A stretch of 64,000 bases of DNA from Atherix ibis. Taxonomy: Eukaryota > Arthropoda > Insecta > Diptera > Athericidae. The position numbers were made by a program, and so were the translations under genes. The stretch is taken from positions 32,302,667-32,366,666 of the forward strand of contig OY282610.1 of NCBI GenBank assembly GCA_958298945.1, written 5' to 3'. Every line of letters starts with the position of its first letter. Position 1 is the stretch's first letter. Below are positions 35,147 to 47,700 of the stretch, piece after piece. Below the pieces are notes generated by a model. It was not told the origin of the DNA. It saw nothing but the letters and a program-made list of their open reading frames with translations, and did not search any database.

Positions 35147-36473
35147 CTTAGATTAAAGAAGTACTGGATAGGCCTCTACACAAAAATTCTGTCCAAATTT
35201 TGTTGGCAATATATTCATAGAACGCACACACATGCAATACAACAGAAACGGCGTAAATCATTGGGGGCCAATTTAAAAGTTCAGTATGCGATTGAAGCGG
35301 TTCGTTTAAAACCATTTTTCATGTGTGATGTCATTTATATGTAAACGAATAGATTTTTTAATATTGCGGATTTTGTTGTTTTATGGAATTAGTTTTGGAA
35401 ATTTATAATAAAACACAGTATTCTATTTTTAAATATTTATTTATTTATTATGTATTTTCATTTTATTTATTTCACGAGCACACAACGTCCCGATTCTTGG
35501 GAATACCGGATGCTGCTGTTACAATCCACTTTTCCCGCAACCATTTATTCTGTGGGAATCTGTAATATTAACATATAAATATACGATCCTTACATTTTCT
35601 TTTTTAATTAAGAATTAATATAAATTGAAGTATTTTTTTCGCTATTAAAAAAATTCGTTTCCTTCAATTTTCTTGCACACATTTTATGTACGCCGGCACT
35701 GAACTATTTTCGGGTAATGATTGAACTGTCAACATTGCATTTGTTTACATTTATTCAATGCCGAACTTTTCACTTTTTAACCACTTTTTCGATAAAATAA
35801 ATCATTCAAAACCATCTAAACACATTATAAACTAAATTTCTTTTAATTTCTCTAGTAAAAAAGAACATGTCAACTTACCGAAAGAAAGAAATTCCCGGCT
35901 TCCTCATTTTGTCGGTTGAACAGCAATTCTTAATAAAACACTTCATATTCTGAAATAAAAACTTCATATTAAGTTTTATCAAAAATATATCTATTTATAA
36001 AAATACTTACTTTTTCTTAAATGCTTCTATTTATATGAATACAAACACTTTTACTTGCACTTCCCGATGTGCGAAAATAAAACTTCAGAAATGACAAAGC
36101 TAACCTATTTTAGAATTAAAGTTTTAAACTCTCCGAAAGTCTACAAAATTGAGGCGGTTTATATTTGATTGATATTTACGAAATGTATAATAAACCTAAA
36201 ATAGAGTTCCATTTCGTATCAAAAGATTGTACAAAAAATAAAAATTGCCTATCGTTGTGTTTAAATTGTATTTTTATTTCCAATAAGTGAATTAAAATAA
36301 ATATAAATTATTCTTTTGCAATTAAATAAATTTCCATTACGACACATAGATGGCGGTGGGTGTCATGTCTACATAAAAAATTTTTGACAGTCATATCCCC
36401 CTAGTAAAAATTTGTAAACAAAATTGCGTATACATATACGGTCAGGGCCTATCCAGTACTTCTTTAATCTAAG
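35147..36473 (-). mobile_element. THAP-type DNA transposon copy 3, complete ends
   Basis: A 1,327-bp element has perfect 28-bp inverted ends starting 'cttagattaaagaagtactg' at 35147 and the inverse at 36446-36473. Internally, on the minus strand, it carries two exons of a THAP domain (see 35490-35946). A non-coding 3' part, 'ggcccccaatgatttacgcc' in element orientation, is shared with the other copies. There is no room for a full P-type transposase, so it is a non-autonomous, THAP-retaining derivative. No clear target-site duplication was found. It is the reference copy for recognising the other four. Confidence 0.85.
35490..35946 (-). pseudogene. THAP zinc-finger gene remnant of the transposon
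   Basis: Exon 1 (35946-35879) reads MKCFIKNCCSTDKMRKPGIS then FFR, ending in a donor 'gtaagttg'. It provides the paired Cys residues that start a THAP finger. After an intron, the second exon (from about 35555, acceptor 'ttacag') reads FPQNKWLREKWIVTAASGIP then KNRDVVCS. A stop falls where the family continues with x-His-Phe, so the last zinc ligand is lost. Splice phases agree across the intron. Family knowledge: THAP domains bind transposon ends in P-type elements. The catalytic domain is absent. Confidence 0.65.
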
Positions 36474-36637
36474 CAATATACACAAAACAAACTAATGGAC
36501 AGACTTGTATACACTAATCCGCACACACACCAACTCGAGAGCACCAATTTAACGCAACTCTCTGATGCATGCAGCTAATTTGACCGCATTACACTTAGAA
36601 TAATTTTTCAAAACATGCGCTAGAACCCGCATAGCTA
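36474..36637. other. Short spacer between transposons
   Basis: This 160-bp segment separates the THAP element from the rosa-like relic. No coding sequence or structure is recognised. Confidence 0.5.
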
Positions 36638-37731
36638 TAAGGGGGTTTTTCAATAGGGGTGATATGTTTTTAAATGAATCGTTTAACCATATTTGAAATG
36701 TAAACATTTTCTGTTAGTATCAGTTGCGTTCAGTAAGGTTTGTAATTTCTTCATGAAAAATTACACGCCTCAACAACGTTGAAAACTATAAAAAAAAATA
36801 CTTCTTTTTTCTTGCAACTTATCGAGCACTTTTTCCAATTTATAGTAATCATAAATAGCCTAGTATGATCACTATTCGTCGAACTGTGGAAAGTTTTCTA
36901 CGAAATTTTTGTTCTTTATAATAAGTTTGCGTGCCAGTAAAACCCAAATTTATCAATTGCAAAGAGTACGTAACATTTGGGACTGTCTGACACAAGAACA
37001 TGGCATATTTTACGGTTGGATTTTGGTTTACAATTCTTGTCACAAAATAATTAAAGCTGTTGGACCATCGGAAACGTCGCGGATTTGCTGATTTTGCTCT
37101 GGAACAACTTGAAAATGATGGTGATTTCTCTAAGAAAATCATCTTCTCACATGAGGCGCATTTTCATCTCTCTGGATCAAATTTTTCGTAGAGAACCTTT
37201 ATATACAAAAAAATGTGACCATTTCGTGTTGTTTATCGAATTTTAAAAAAAATTATTGTCAATGGTGAGCGGTACAGGTCGATGATAACGAACTTTTTAT
37301 GGCCTGAATTGTAAGATATTGTTTTAACGAATATGTGGTTTAAATAAAACGGCGCTATGTGCCACAAAGCCTATACCACAATCGGGAAAAGTTTGACGAG
37401 TCGAAAAAAGTTTTTTTTTTCCACAATCGGGAAAAGTTTTTTTATTACGGGAAAAGTTTGACGAGTCAATAAATTTCAAGAAATGCATAATGTTCAATTG
37501 CCTCCAAGGAGTTGTGATTTTAACACCTGTGGACTTTTTCTTGTGGGGTTGTTTGAATAATAATAAACCAGCAATCATTGAAGAATTCAAATTCAATATT
37601 GAACGCCAGAATACGTGAAATAATACCGGAGGTGGTCGAAAAATGGAACCATCTGAAAAAAAAAATTAGGCCCTGCCACATTTATTTAAAAAAACAACAA
37701 CAACAACATATTACTCTTATTAAAAAACCCC
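36638..37731 (+). mobile_element. rosa-like (DD41D) mariner relic with inverted ends
   Basis: Inverted ends 'gggggtttttcaataggggt' (36641) and the inverse '...ctcttattaaaaaacccc' (to 37731) bound the relic. The plus strand gives, across several frameshifts, 'FADFALEQLENDGDFSKK' then 'IIFSHEAHFHLSG'. The latter is the first catalytic region, with His in place of the Asp of SDEAHF. It then gives a 'TNMWFKQNGAMCHKA'-like second region and 'LPPRSCDFNTCGLFLVGLF'-like remains of the third. The order and spacing match the better copy at 45803-46668. It is inactivated by frameshifts and stops. Confidence 0.65.
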
Positions 37732-39329
37732 GTTTCGGTGCTCTGAATTTGTTTTAAGTAACTTTTTATTAAGAAATTTTTGAACTGTTTAGAAAAAATT
37801 AGAAAAGAAAAAAATCCTTCAACATCATCGATTTAATACAATATAATAGTTCGAAAATGAAGATTTCCTGGTTTCTGGTTGAAGAAACAAAAAAAATTGT
37901 TTTGCCATTCCAGTAAAACTAGAAAATTTTCTAGAAAAAAAATTATCCAAAAAAAATTTCCAAATTTAATTTATAAATATTCAAGAAAAAACAAAACGTA
38001 ATATTAAATGGAAAAATGTATATTTTAGTTATAAAACCAAAAATAATTACATTCTGAGATCACAGATATTTTAGAATAAAAAAAAAATCTACTTCCGCTA
38101 CTTATTATGGCTCTAATCATATTCACGCAAAGCATTTATATTAAAATTCACTTTATTTGTTTGTATAAAATAGAAACTTTTTTCGTAATAAATTCACATT
38201 AATTAGAATCTATGAAAACAAAACCTAACAATTTGGCTTTTTTTACAGGTGTTTTATGGTCGTACGAGTATATTAAGTTTATTTCTTCTTGTAATCTTTT
38301 TTAATTAACACTTTCACCAATGTTATTGTGAATAATTCTTCGGAATTATTACTTTTATTTTATTAGCAAAATTAATGATTTTCATGTAGGTTTTTTTTTA
38401 TTAATTGTTTTTTTTAAATATTAAGTATTTTTTTTTATATATGGCGGAAAGACAACATCAAAATAATGATGTAATATTTATTGTAATTAAGTAAGATTAA
38501 AGAATTTTATTATTTAGTAATAGTAATTCTTTTTAATCGGGATGATTGTTGCTAAAATGCAGGCCCCATTTGGCCTAAACTGCAGGGCAAAAGTCTACGA
38601 CCAGTTTGGTTTTAGGGGAAAATGTTAAATAAAACTCGGCAATTAAAATGAGTTTTTATCTTAAATAAAGAAAATTAAAAAAATATTTGTAATTATTATC
38701 AAATTGAAAATTGCTTAAATTTGTTTTTTGTCGTCACAAAAATCTCCTTTGAGTTTGATGGTACATTGTATGATTTAAAATATGAATTTTCTTATCGAGA
38801 AGGATTCTCAGACTGGATAATATTTTCGAAAATGGCTTCTTGTTTTTTTTTTTTTATGAAAATATTCTCTACACAATATCGAAATATGTTTTAGATCGTT
38901 ATTTTGCTGTATAAGAAATCTTTTATCATTTAACTAAAGTCCTGATGAAAGAGCATTTGTCTGTAAAATGTTTAGGCACTATTCTTTTTATTAAAATTTA
39001 ATGCATCCGATCCGAGTATCCTACTCTATCTGTAGAGAAGCAACCACAGCTCCCGGAATCAGTTTTTCCCCACCATTGCTATTCACAAAAATTGTTCTTT
39101 TAGACTCAAAGATCTGAAACTTTGACACACCCGTCCAGGATACATTTTAAAAGTTGCCAGCAGTTCATTTTTGATGGAATAAAGCTCAATTCAATTTTTT
39201 GTTTTTATTATTTTGAGTGTGTGTAACCAAAAGCTCTCAATTTCCTTTTCAAAATTGTAATTGACACCGATTTGATACGGATTTTATTCTACAATTCATT
39301 TGACTAGCTATTCAAATTATCTGATCCTC
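37732..39329. other. Spacer, no gene seen
   Basis: Mostly AT-rich. The sequence between 38540 and 38640 and between 38990 and 39310 is more complex but yields no recognisable frame. Part of the latter may belong to the LTR or leader of the Gypsy relic that follows. Confidence 0.45.
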
Positions 39330-40070
39330 GCTTAAACTAGTTAATTTATGCCAGAAAATGTTCCAGAAAGTTCGGTTCTGGATTGTTCTAGTTCGGTTCT
39401 GGATAAATACAATTGGAAAATGTCGAAAACGCCAAGATAGCTCAGTGCCCAACGAGGAAAGCAACAGTCAGGCGCGGCTGGAGAAGATCAACACTCAGTG
39501 GTAGAAGCGGTTGAAACTTCGTCTGTAACTAGACAGCCTGCAGTCGATATGTCGGATTTATTAGCCCTCATAAAATTACAGAAACATCGTCTACAGGAGC
39601 AGCTAAGACTTAATGAAGACGAACAGAGCCATCGTTTAGAGGCACAACTTTTAGCGTAACAGGAACAGTAACAGAAACTTGTAGGGGAGGGGGGGGGGGG
39701 GGTTGGATCTTTCAAAGGATCTGAAGATAGTCTAAAGGAAGAATTTGAATCCAAAGAAAACTAAGTAGAAAAGAAGGTGATGGCTGACATTAAGCAATTG
39801 ATCACGAGAATTACGGAAGTTGAGGCCAATGTTGCCGCATCCGTAGGTGGTAAATTCAAGGTTCCACCGTCCGACGGATGTACTTTCTGAACAGCATTCA
39901 AGTTACAATTTGAGCTGAATAGGCACAAATTGCACTAACACTAGGCTTACGCGATCAGGCTCTTACAGTGTTAGGGGCTCTGGATGGTGCAGTCACCTAA
40001 GATCGTTTATTAGAAGTGCTGGAATTACGCTACGGACAGAGTCATCTAATTTCAAGATTATTTTTTTATG
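39330..40070 (+). pseudogene. Ty3/Gypsy retrotransposon gag relic
   Basis: The plus strand begins near ATG at 39419. It gives 'MSDLLALIKLQKHRLQEQLR' (about 39549) with a coiled-coil-like continuation 'LNEDEQSHRLEAQLLA', then 'GGKFKVPPSDGCTF'. After frameshifts comes 'LRDQALTVLGALDGAVT' and 'DRLLEVLELRYGQSHLISRL' (about 39942-40060). This sequence of motifs (K-x-PP-x-FDG-x-x-W, then LRGPAL-x-V and LE-x-RYG-x-x-HL) is the gag core of many insect Gypsy elements. Multiple stops and a 14-base G run break it. A repeated 'gttcggttctgga' just upstream may be an LTR remnant. Confidence 0.65.
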
Positions 40071-40074
40071 TTTT

Positions 40075-41640
40075 TAAAAATTCAGTTGAAAAGAATTTTA
40101 TAGCTTCAACTTTCGTTAAATATTAAGAAAAAAGGATGAAATTAATCCTTTATATATCTATTTTCGAGCATAGTAAGAAAGAAAAAAAATTTGGATTTCC
40201 CGGAACGGTATCAGAAAAATTTAATATTTATTTTTACCAGGCGGTCTGTAATGACAAAAATACGGACATGAATGGAAATTAGGGCCGTTTAAATATTTAA
40301 TTTTTTTAGAAAAAAAAATAACTTTTTTAAACGGTAATAAGAATTAATATAAGTTTTTGATTAATTAAAATATTAACTAAAAATTTCTAAAGAGTAAATA
40401 TATTGTTATCAATAGGGGTAGCTTAATTTTGGCCTGCAGTGTATCCATATGAACGATACGATAATCATACGAGGAAGAAGACTTTTTTAAAAAAGATAAA
40501 AATAATTTTCTTTTTTTTTAAGCATACATATCGGGTTTTTTAATAGCAACTTGACACTTTTGAGTATTTTCATATTGAAAATACTCAAAAGTGTCAAGTT
40601 GCTATTTGAAAAACCCGATACAAGAAAATTTAATTTTCTTTTTTATTTGATTAAAATAATATGCATTTAATAAGAATTAAAGGAATTTTATTAAAAATAC
40701 AATAGTTGAAATTTATTTAATTAAAAATAGTCGAAAAATAGGAGATTTTATTTTTAATAATATTTTCTATGGCCTAAAAATATGCAAAAGAAAAATTTTG
40801 CAAAAGTTCTAAAAATACTAAAGGCGAAAAGTTCATTTATAATTTCTTTTTTTTTATATTGGAAAATTCGTACAAAAAATTATAAAAATTATTGTTTTAT
40901 TTTTTTATTTTTTAATATAAAATACTTTGTCTTTTCTATTTCCTATAAAAGTTATTTATTTTATATAAAATAATAGAAAAAATTTTTGTGACAAGAAGAC
41001 GAGTCAATTATGAATAAAAATCTTTTCAAAAAAAATATCTAAAAAATATCAAATAAATTTGATTTAGTTAAAAAACTTTTACTATAAAATTTAAATATAA
41101 GAAGTAAAAATTAATGTGTATTAAAATAATTGGGTTTTAAGTAATATTGTTAGTAAAATATATATTTTTAGTATCAAAAGATAGAACATGGAAAAAAAAA
41201 TTTAGTAAAATTGTAAAAGAATAATTTTTACTATAAAATTGAAAAAAAACTTTTCATAGAAAATCTATTCTATTTTTAAGTTTTATTAATTATTAGTTAA
41301 ACAAAAAAAAATAAGAAGACATTGTGAAAAATTATTTTTGTTTAATTTATTTTTTGTTTTTTTTTTTTTTTGGTTGATATAAATTATTTTTTTTTTGCAA
41401 AACCATAAAATTTCTTTTAAGGAAACAAATTTTATAGCAGTAAATGAGGAAAATAAATAAATTTTTATGATCATCCTGTTATTAATAAAGAGTCATGTTA
41501 TTGTACTAGAAAGTATATTGTACGACAGTTATTCGCACAGACTCCAAATCTGTTTATTGTACCATTTTGAAGAGTACATACAACACATTGATGTGATTGG
41601 ATTTTTGAATTAAAAAAATTTGTAAAATTAAAAAAAAAAA
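40075..41640. other. AT-rich region upstream of the large secreted-protein gene
   Basis: No gene apart from a 92-bp palindromic transposon derivative at 40529-40620. Low-complexity frames rich in Lys, Asn, Phe and Ile occur on both strands. The region just before the gene (41640-41737) contains an AAT microsatellite and presumably the promoter or 5' UTR. Confidence 0.5.
40529..40620. mobile_element. Palindromic MITE derived from a rosa-like element
   Basis: A near-perfect 92-bp palindrome starts and ends with TA (target duplication). Its arms, 'tcgggttttttaatagcaac' and the inverse, continue to a central 'tactcaaaa'/'attttcatattgaaaata' stem. The ends match the right inverted end of the rosa-like element at 45803-46668 ('gttgctattgaaaaacccga'). 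The element thus consists of two copies of one transposon end fused head to head. Confidence 0.8.
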
Positions 41641-41647
41641 AACAATT

Positions 41648-41648
41648 C

Positions 41649-41683
<35 letters not shown>

Positions 41684-41692
41684 TTTAATTAT
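41648..41692. repeat. AAT microsatellite before the start codon
   Basis: About twelve consecutive AAT units lie 50-90 bases upstream of the predicted start codon at 41738, likely in the promoter or 5' UTR. Similar AAT tracts occur elsewhere in the window. Confidence 0.8.
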
Positions 41693-41737
41693 TTTCTATG
41701 TATTTGTATTAAATGGTATTATATTAATTAAGTGAAC

Positions 41738-44700
41738 ATGAATTTCTGGTTAAAAATTTATTCAAATGTGGTACTTTTATTGATTATATTAATCGCGTTT
41801 AGTTCTTTTGTAAAACAGGTAATTAGTTAAAGGAGAAATATAGAAAAGGGGAAGGGGGAAAAGCGGGGGGTGGGATTATTGTTTAAGGAAAATTCCCTAA
41901 AGTAAAATTTAATTTTTGTTAAAACTATCTTTCTAAATGTTATTGAAAGAAATTTAAAAATTGTAAAAAATATATTATTCGAAATACTAAAATTGAGGTA
42001 ATATTTTTTTTTGTATTTTCATTTTGGCAAAAAAGACAATTTCGGATAGTGTAGATAATATTAATAAGGAAAAATATTCATACCAAATACAAAATGTTAA
42101 AAAATTACCAAGAAACGATGACAAAGTGGAAAAATCAACAATATCGGAACGTAATGAAGACATGATGGCATTCCATTATAAGAAATCGTCCATAAAATAT
42201 ATGCCATCATATAGATTAAATATAACTTCTACAGAAAAGGATATACGATTAATGAAAACAGATTTAGGAATTTTTTTACTGAGTGGCCAACAATTTGGTG
42301 AGATTCGAGTAACGGAAATTCCAAAAAGGACTATTTTCATTACAGAACTATTAGGATTTGAGACATTTGATATTACAGCTGCAGAGGTATGTAAATAGGA
42401 TAAGAAAAATTTAGAAAAAATCTATAAAAAATTTTTTTATATTGTAATTTTACTATAAAAAAAAATGAAAATTTTTTATAACGTCCTCGTTTCTTTCTAA
42501 ATAAAGGCAGTTGCATTCAATGATCGATTAATAATTGTAATTGGAATTTATGATGATCATTTGAATGTCTATGAAACAAGTACGATGGCTGATCAAAAGT
42601 CCATAGAACCTATCGGCAGGGTACCTATTTATGGTCGCATTCGACGTATTATATTTGTTAAAAAGAACGAAAATACACTCTATTTGGTTATAGGAACAAA
42701 TTTCACCGAAATTCATGGACGATTGAGGTAAGAATTTTGATTAATAATAATTTTTTTTTTTGTTATATTTTTCCAAAGTGATTTTTACTAATATTTGTAC
42801 TAAAATGAAAAATTCTACATTTCATGAGAAGTTGGGCCATTTGGCGGCAACTAGAGAGGGTCAATCTAATGGCAGACATTCCATTCCGTATATGGCCAAA
42901 TCAGAATACTACGAGGGTCGTTCAATATGTCCTTAGAAAAAGATGGAAAAAACTGTTTTTTAAAAAAAAAAAATTTTCATTTTTCAACATAATCTCCTTT
43001 TAGCTCTATACACTTTTCCAACCGTTTTTCCAAAATTTTTATCCCGTCCAAAAAATAGGATTTCGGAAGTTCTGCTAAATACTCATCCGTTTGAGCAATG
43101 ACGTCCTCGATGGAAGTAAACCGTCGTCCGCCAAGCCATTTCTTCAGATTGGGGAAAAGAAAATAGTCACTCGGGGCCAAATCTGATGAATAAGCGGGAT
43201 GCTGCAACAATTCCATTCTCAATTCCACAATTTTGGCCATGGAAACAGCGCAGGTATGCACACGCGTAATGTCCTGATGCAAGAGGATTTTTTCTTCTTC
43301 AGATGGGGGCGTTTCTCTTTGATTTCCTCGCTCAACCGTTGCAATAACGACGCGTAATATGCTCCTGTTATTGTTTTTTCTTTTTCCAAGTAGTCGATAA
43401 AAATGATGCCCTGCGAATCCCAAAAGACCGTGGCCATCACCTTGCCGGCCAATGGCACAGTTGTTGCCTTCTTCGGAGCCCGTTCACCCTTGAAAATCCA
43501 CTGTGATGACTGTCTCTTCGTTTCTGGAGTGTAGTAGTGTATCCAGGTTTCGTCCACAGTGACATATCGACGAAGGAATTCGGCAGGATTGCGATGAAAG
43601 AGTGCCAATATAGCATCAGAGTCCACTACCCATCTTGCCGAAATTTTTTTCACAGACAATTTTTCACGCAAAATTGAAGCGACTGTACCTTGTGATATGC
43701 CCGTGGCCTCAACTAATTCGCACACTTTAATTTGCCGATCGTTCAAAATCAGATCGTGGATTTTGTCGATGATTTCAGGAGTAGACACCTCAACTGAGCG
43801 TCCTGAACGATGTTCATCTTTTGTGGATGAACGGCCACGTTTAAATTCATTCACCCAATTGTAAACCGTCGCAAACACAGGTACAGATGTGCCATGAATT
43901 GCATCCAACTCGGCTTTGATTTTTTTCGGGCTCAAGCCTTTCAAATGGAGATGTTTGATGACAGCCCTAAACTCGTTTTTTTCCATTGTTATGCACAAAT
44001 AAATGTCGTTAACTTTAATCGACGATAGAAATTGACCTACGCTATGGATCGAGCTGAAACTTTGACAGCTTTCCTGCTGATAATCTTACCTACAAAAAAA
44101 AAATCTTTTTTTTTTGTAGGTAAGATTATCAGCAGGAAAGCTATCAAAGTTTCAGCTCGATCCATACACGATCCAAAGTTTCAGCTCGATCCAAAGTTTC
44201 AGCTCGATGACACTACGAGCGCAATTTCTTGGATTTTCTAAGGACTTATTGAACGTTCCTCGTAATAAAATTTTTTTATAGAATATTGAAACAAAACAAA
44301 AAAAACTAAAACTTTTATAGAATTTTTAGAAAAATAAAATTATTGGGTTGTCCGGAAAGTAATTTCGTTTTAAAAAAAAATATAAAAATGAAAGACGATT
44401 TTCTTATAGTGAATTAATATTTTATTCAATTAAATGTTATTCAGTCTGATCCAAAATACCCGTTGCCATCTTTCTGGCATTAGCATGATTCTACGCTCAT
44501 AAAATTTTTGTTCTTTGCTGGCAAAAATCTGATCTAAGTGATTTTTGACCTCCACGTTTTACAGTCTAAAATTTTTTGTAGAGATCGAGTGGTCAAACTT
44601 GTAACATATGTGGTTTCGCATTATCCTATTGGAACGCTATACCTTTCCTATTGACCAATTCTGGCCTTTTTTCTTTAAGTGAATCATTCAATTTCTCCAA

Positions 44701-47700
44701 CTGATGACAGTACACTTCAGAATTGATTGTTGTGTTGCTCGGTAGAAGCTCAAAATAAATGATTTATTATTTAAAATCCCACCAAACAGAGAGCATAACC
44801 TTTTTGATGAATATTGGCTTTCGAAGTGCTTTGAGCCGGTTCATCTTTTCTACTCTAGGATCTTTTGCGTTTAACATTGTTGTAGACAACCAATTTCTTA
44901 TCCCCAGTAATGATACGTTTCAAAAAAGGATAATTTTCTTGGCGTTTGAGAAGCAAATCACAAACCTCAATGCGACGGCACAAATTTTTTTCCGTAAGAA
45001 GATGAGTAGCCAATATGTCGAGCTTTGAGATTAAACCTAGCCGTTTCAAATGATTATGAACGGTTGAATTCGATAAATTCTCACGAGTTGTTTGCATCAA
45101 TTAATGCCTCCAGAACGTGGTGCATCTTCGAGATCAAAATTGCCGGATCAAAATTTTGCAAACCACTTTTGGCACTGGCGCTTATATAACACATCTTCTC
45201 CATACACATAAGATAATTTTTTTCTTGCTTGAACAGCATTTTTAACTTTTCTATATGCCGAAAATGCTGTTTTTCACTTTCCATATTTAAAAGGGTATCA
45301 ACCAACAACTACTCTGCAGAATTAATCGAAAAAATTAACTAATTTTTTCACAAGTAAGCCTTGCTCTATCAGCTATCAAAATTCATATGATTATGTGGCT
45401 GAAGTGTGAAGTTGGTTGTGAAAAAATACAATTAGGTCCTCTGTTGGAAAACAACGAAATTACTTTCCGGACAACCCAATGCAAAAATTTTTAACATTTC
45501 ATATCGGTTAGATTAATAAATAACCTTTAAATTGAAAATAGTATAAGTTTTTTTGTGTGTTTGTATACATTTTTTGCAGTTTATATAAATGGCAGAATTC
45601 ATATTTTGAATTGCAAGAGGAAAAAAACTTACAGTCATTAAGCGATTTACACAGTCTACAGGGTGATGATGATGCTACCAGAATTATTATGTCTGTACGA
45701 TATGGAAAACGTAAATCAAAGGTGATCTTTTTTATTTTTAACTTCACAAAAATTAAGTGTTTAGCCAATTTTTGTTTCGGTTTTATTTTTAAATTTTATT
45801 ATAAAGGGTTTTTGAATAAGAACTTGACAACTTTTTTATTATTGGCTTAACGTATTGTATAATCAATGCAATTATGAATGGAACTCGACTTCGGTCATAT
45901 GTCCACCACGGACACGCTTGCAGCGATCGAATCGTTGAAGTCAATTTTCGATGACTCGGCCACACAATTCGACGGTAATGGTCGCTATTTCTTGTTCGAT
46001 GTTCGGTCTTAGGTCCTATAACGTCGCCGGCTTGTTGGCATAGACTATCGATTTAACGTAGCCCCACAGCAAAAAGTCTAGAGGTGTTAAATCATAAGAT
46101 CTCGGCGGCCAATCGACAGGATCTTTTCTCGATATAACATGTTCACCGAACTTGGACTTCAATAAGTCGATTGTTTCTGCCGCTGTGTCGGATGTAGCAC
46201 CGTCTTGTTGAAACCACATATCACTAATATCCAGCCCATACAATTGATCGAAGAAATAACGCTGCAACATATCTCTGTAACGTTCACCATTGACTGTAAC
46301 GTGACGGTCATTTTTATCAACGAAGAAAAATGGCCCAATGACGCCACCGGCATGAAAACCGCACCAAACAGACACTTTTTGTATGTTAGATGAAGTGGTG
46401 TTTCATGAAGCACATGAGGGTTTGCAGCACTCCAATAACGCATGTTTTGTTTGTTGACGAAGCCATTCAACAAAAAATGCGCTTCATCACTGAACATGAT
46501 TTTGCGATTAAAGTCATCATTTGAGAACGTGCATCGCTTCATATGGTCAAGTGGCTTTAGTTCTTGAGTTAACTTAATCTTAAGTTAATTCAAGATCTTA
46601 AAATCAAGTTAACTCAACAACTAAAGTAAGAAATCAAAAGTGTCAAGTTGCTATTGAAAAACCCGATATTATTTAAACTTTGCCATGAATCGTTTTGAGC
46701 CATTATTTGACGGGCACTTAGTCAATTGTGTACAAAAGTACGATTTAAAAAAAAAGCCCAATTGCATCAAATTGAACGATTTTGGACGCCAAATTGACAT
46801 TATAAAATCTCGAAATTTCGTATTCTGGGAATTTTTTCATTCATTAAAGCTAAAATTTGTGGTGTTATGTGATATGTGGTGCAGTCATATTATAAGCATA
46901 TGTGATCCAGATTCAAATCTTCAAGTTGAGGCTAAAAAAAAGTCAGTTATCATATAGCCATAGCGGTCAGAGTTTACGGTAACAGTCCCTCCTTCTTCAT
47001 TTTCAAAGAAATACAGGTCAATGACACCTTCAGACCAAAATGACTTACTTGATAGACACAGTCACTTGTGGATTTTCAGAGCCTTAAAATATGGTAATTT
47101 TACTAATTCGCGTATTCACCAAAAGAGAAAAAGGAAATTTATTATCGTAAAATTACGATCCAAAGCGTGTTGTTCCAGCATCCAATTTGCGAATATCACA
47201 GTTAGTTAAATGATCATCTTTAATATAAAATGGCAAATTTTGAGCTAAAAACATAATATATATTGTATATTTGACAGCTGTCAAATGACAAGACTATTCT
47301 TTCCATAGCACAAAATGAATAATGCTTGATCTTTTCTAAATATGATTTTCTTAGACATCCGTTCAAACATTTGCAATCGATGACAACTATTTAAAACGCA
47401 TACAACATTTATATATGGACGCAGATATTGTACAACCATATATATATAATAAATCCTATTACATGCTGGCATGTATTCGATATCTTAAATCATGTACAAT
47501 CTATCGTATGGTTGATGAGCAATTTTTTGTATATACCAAAGAAGAGGAGTCTAGATTTTTTAATAGAATTGTTCCAGGATATAATTATTTTGTCGTACAG
47601 CAAAATGATGAAATTCTTACATATATCGATCCAAAAATGGAATGTTTTGGATTTTATAAGCTTACACAACCAAATTTATCAAGTATTATCACATATATGG

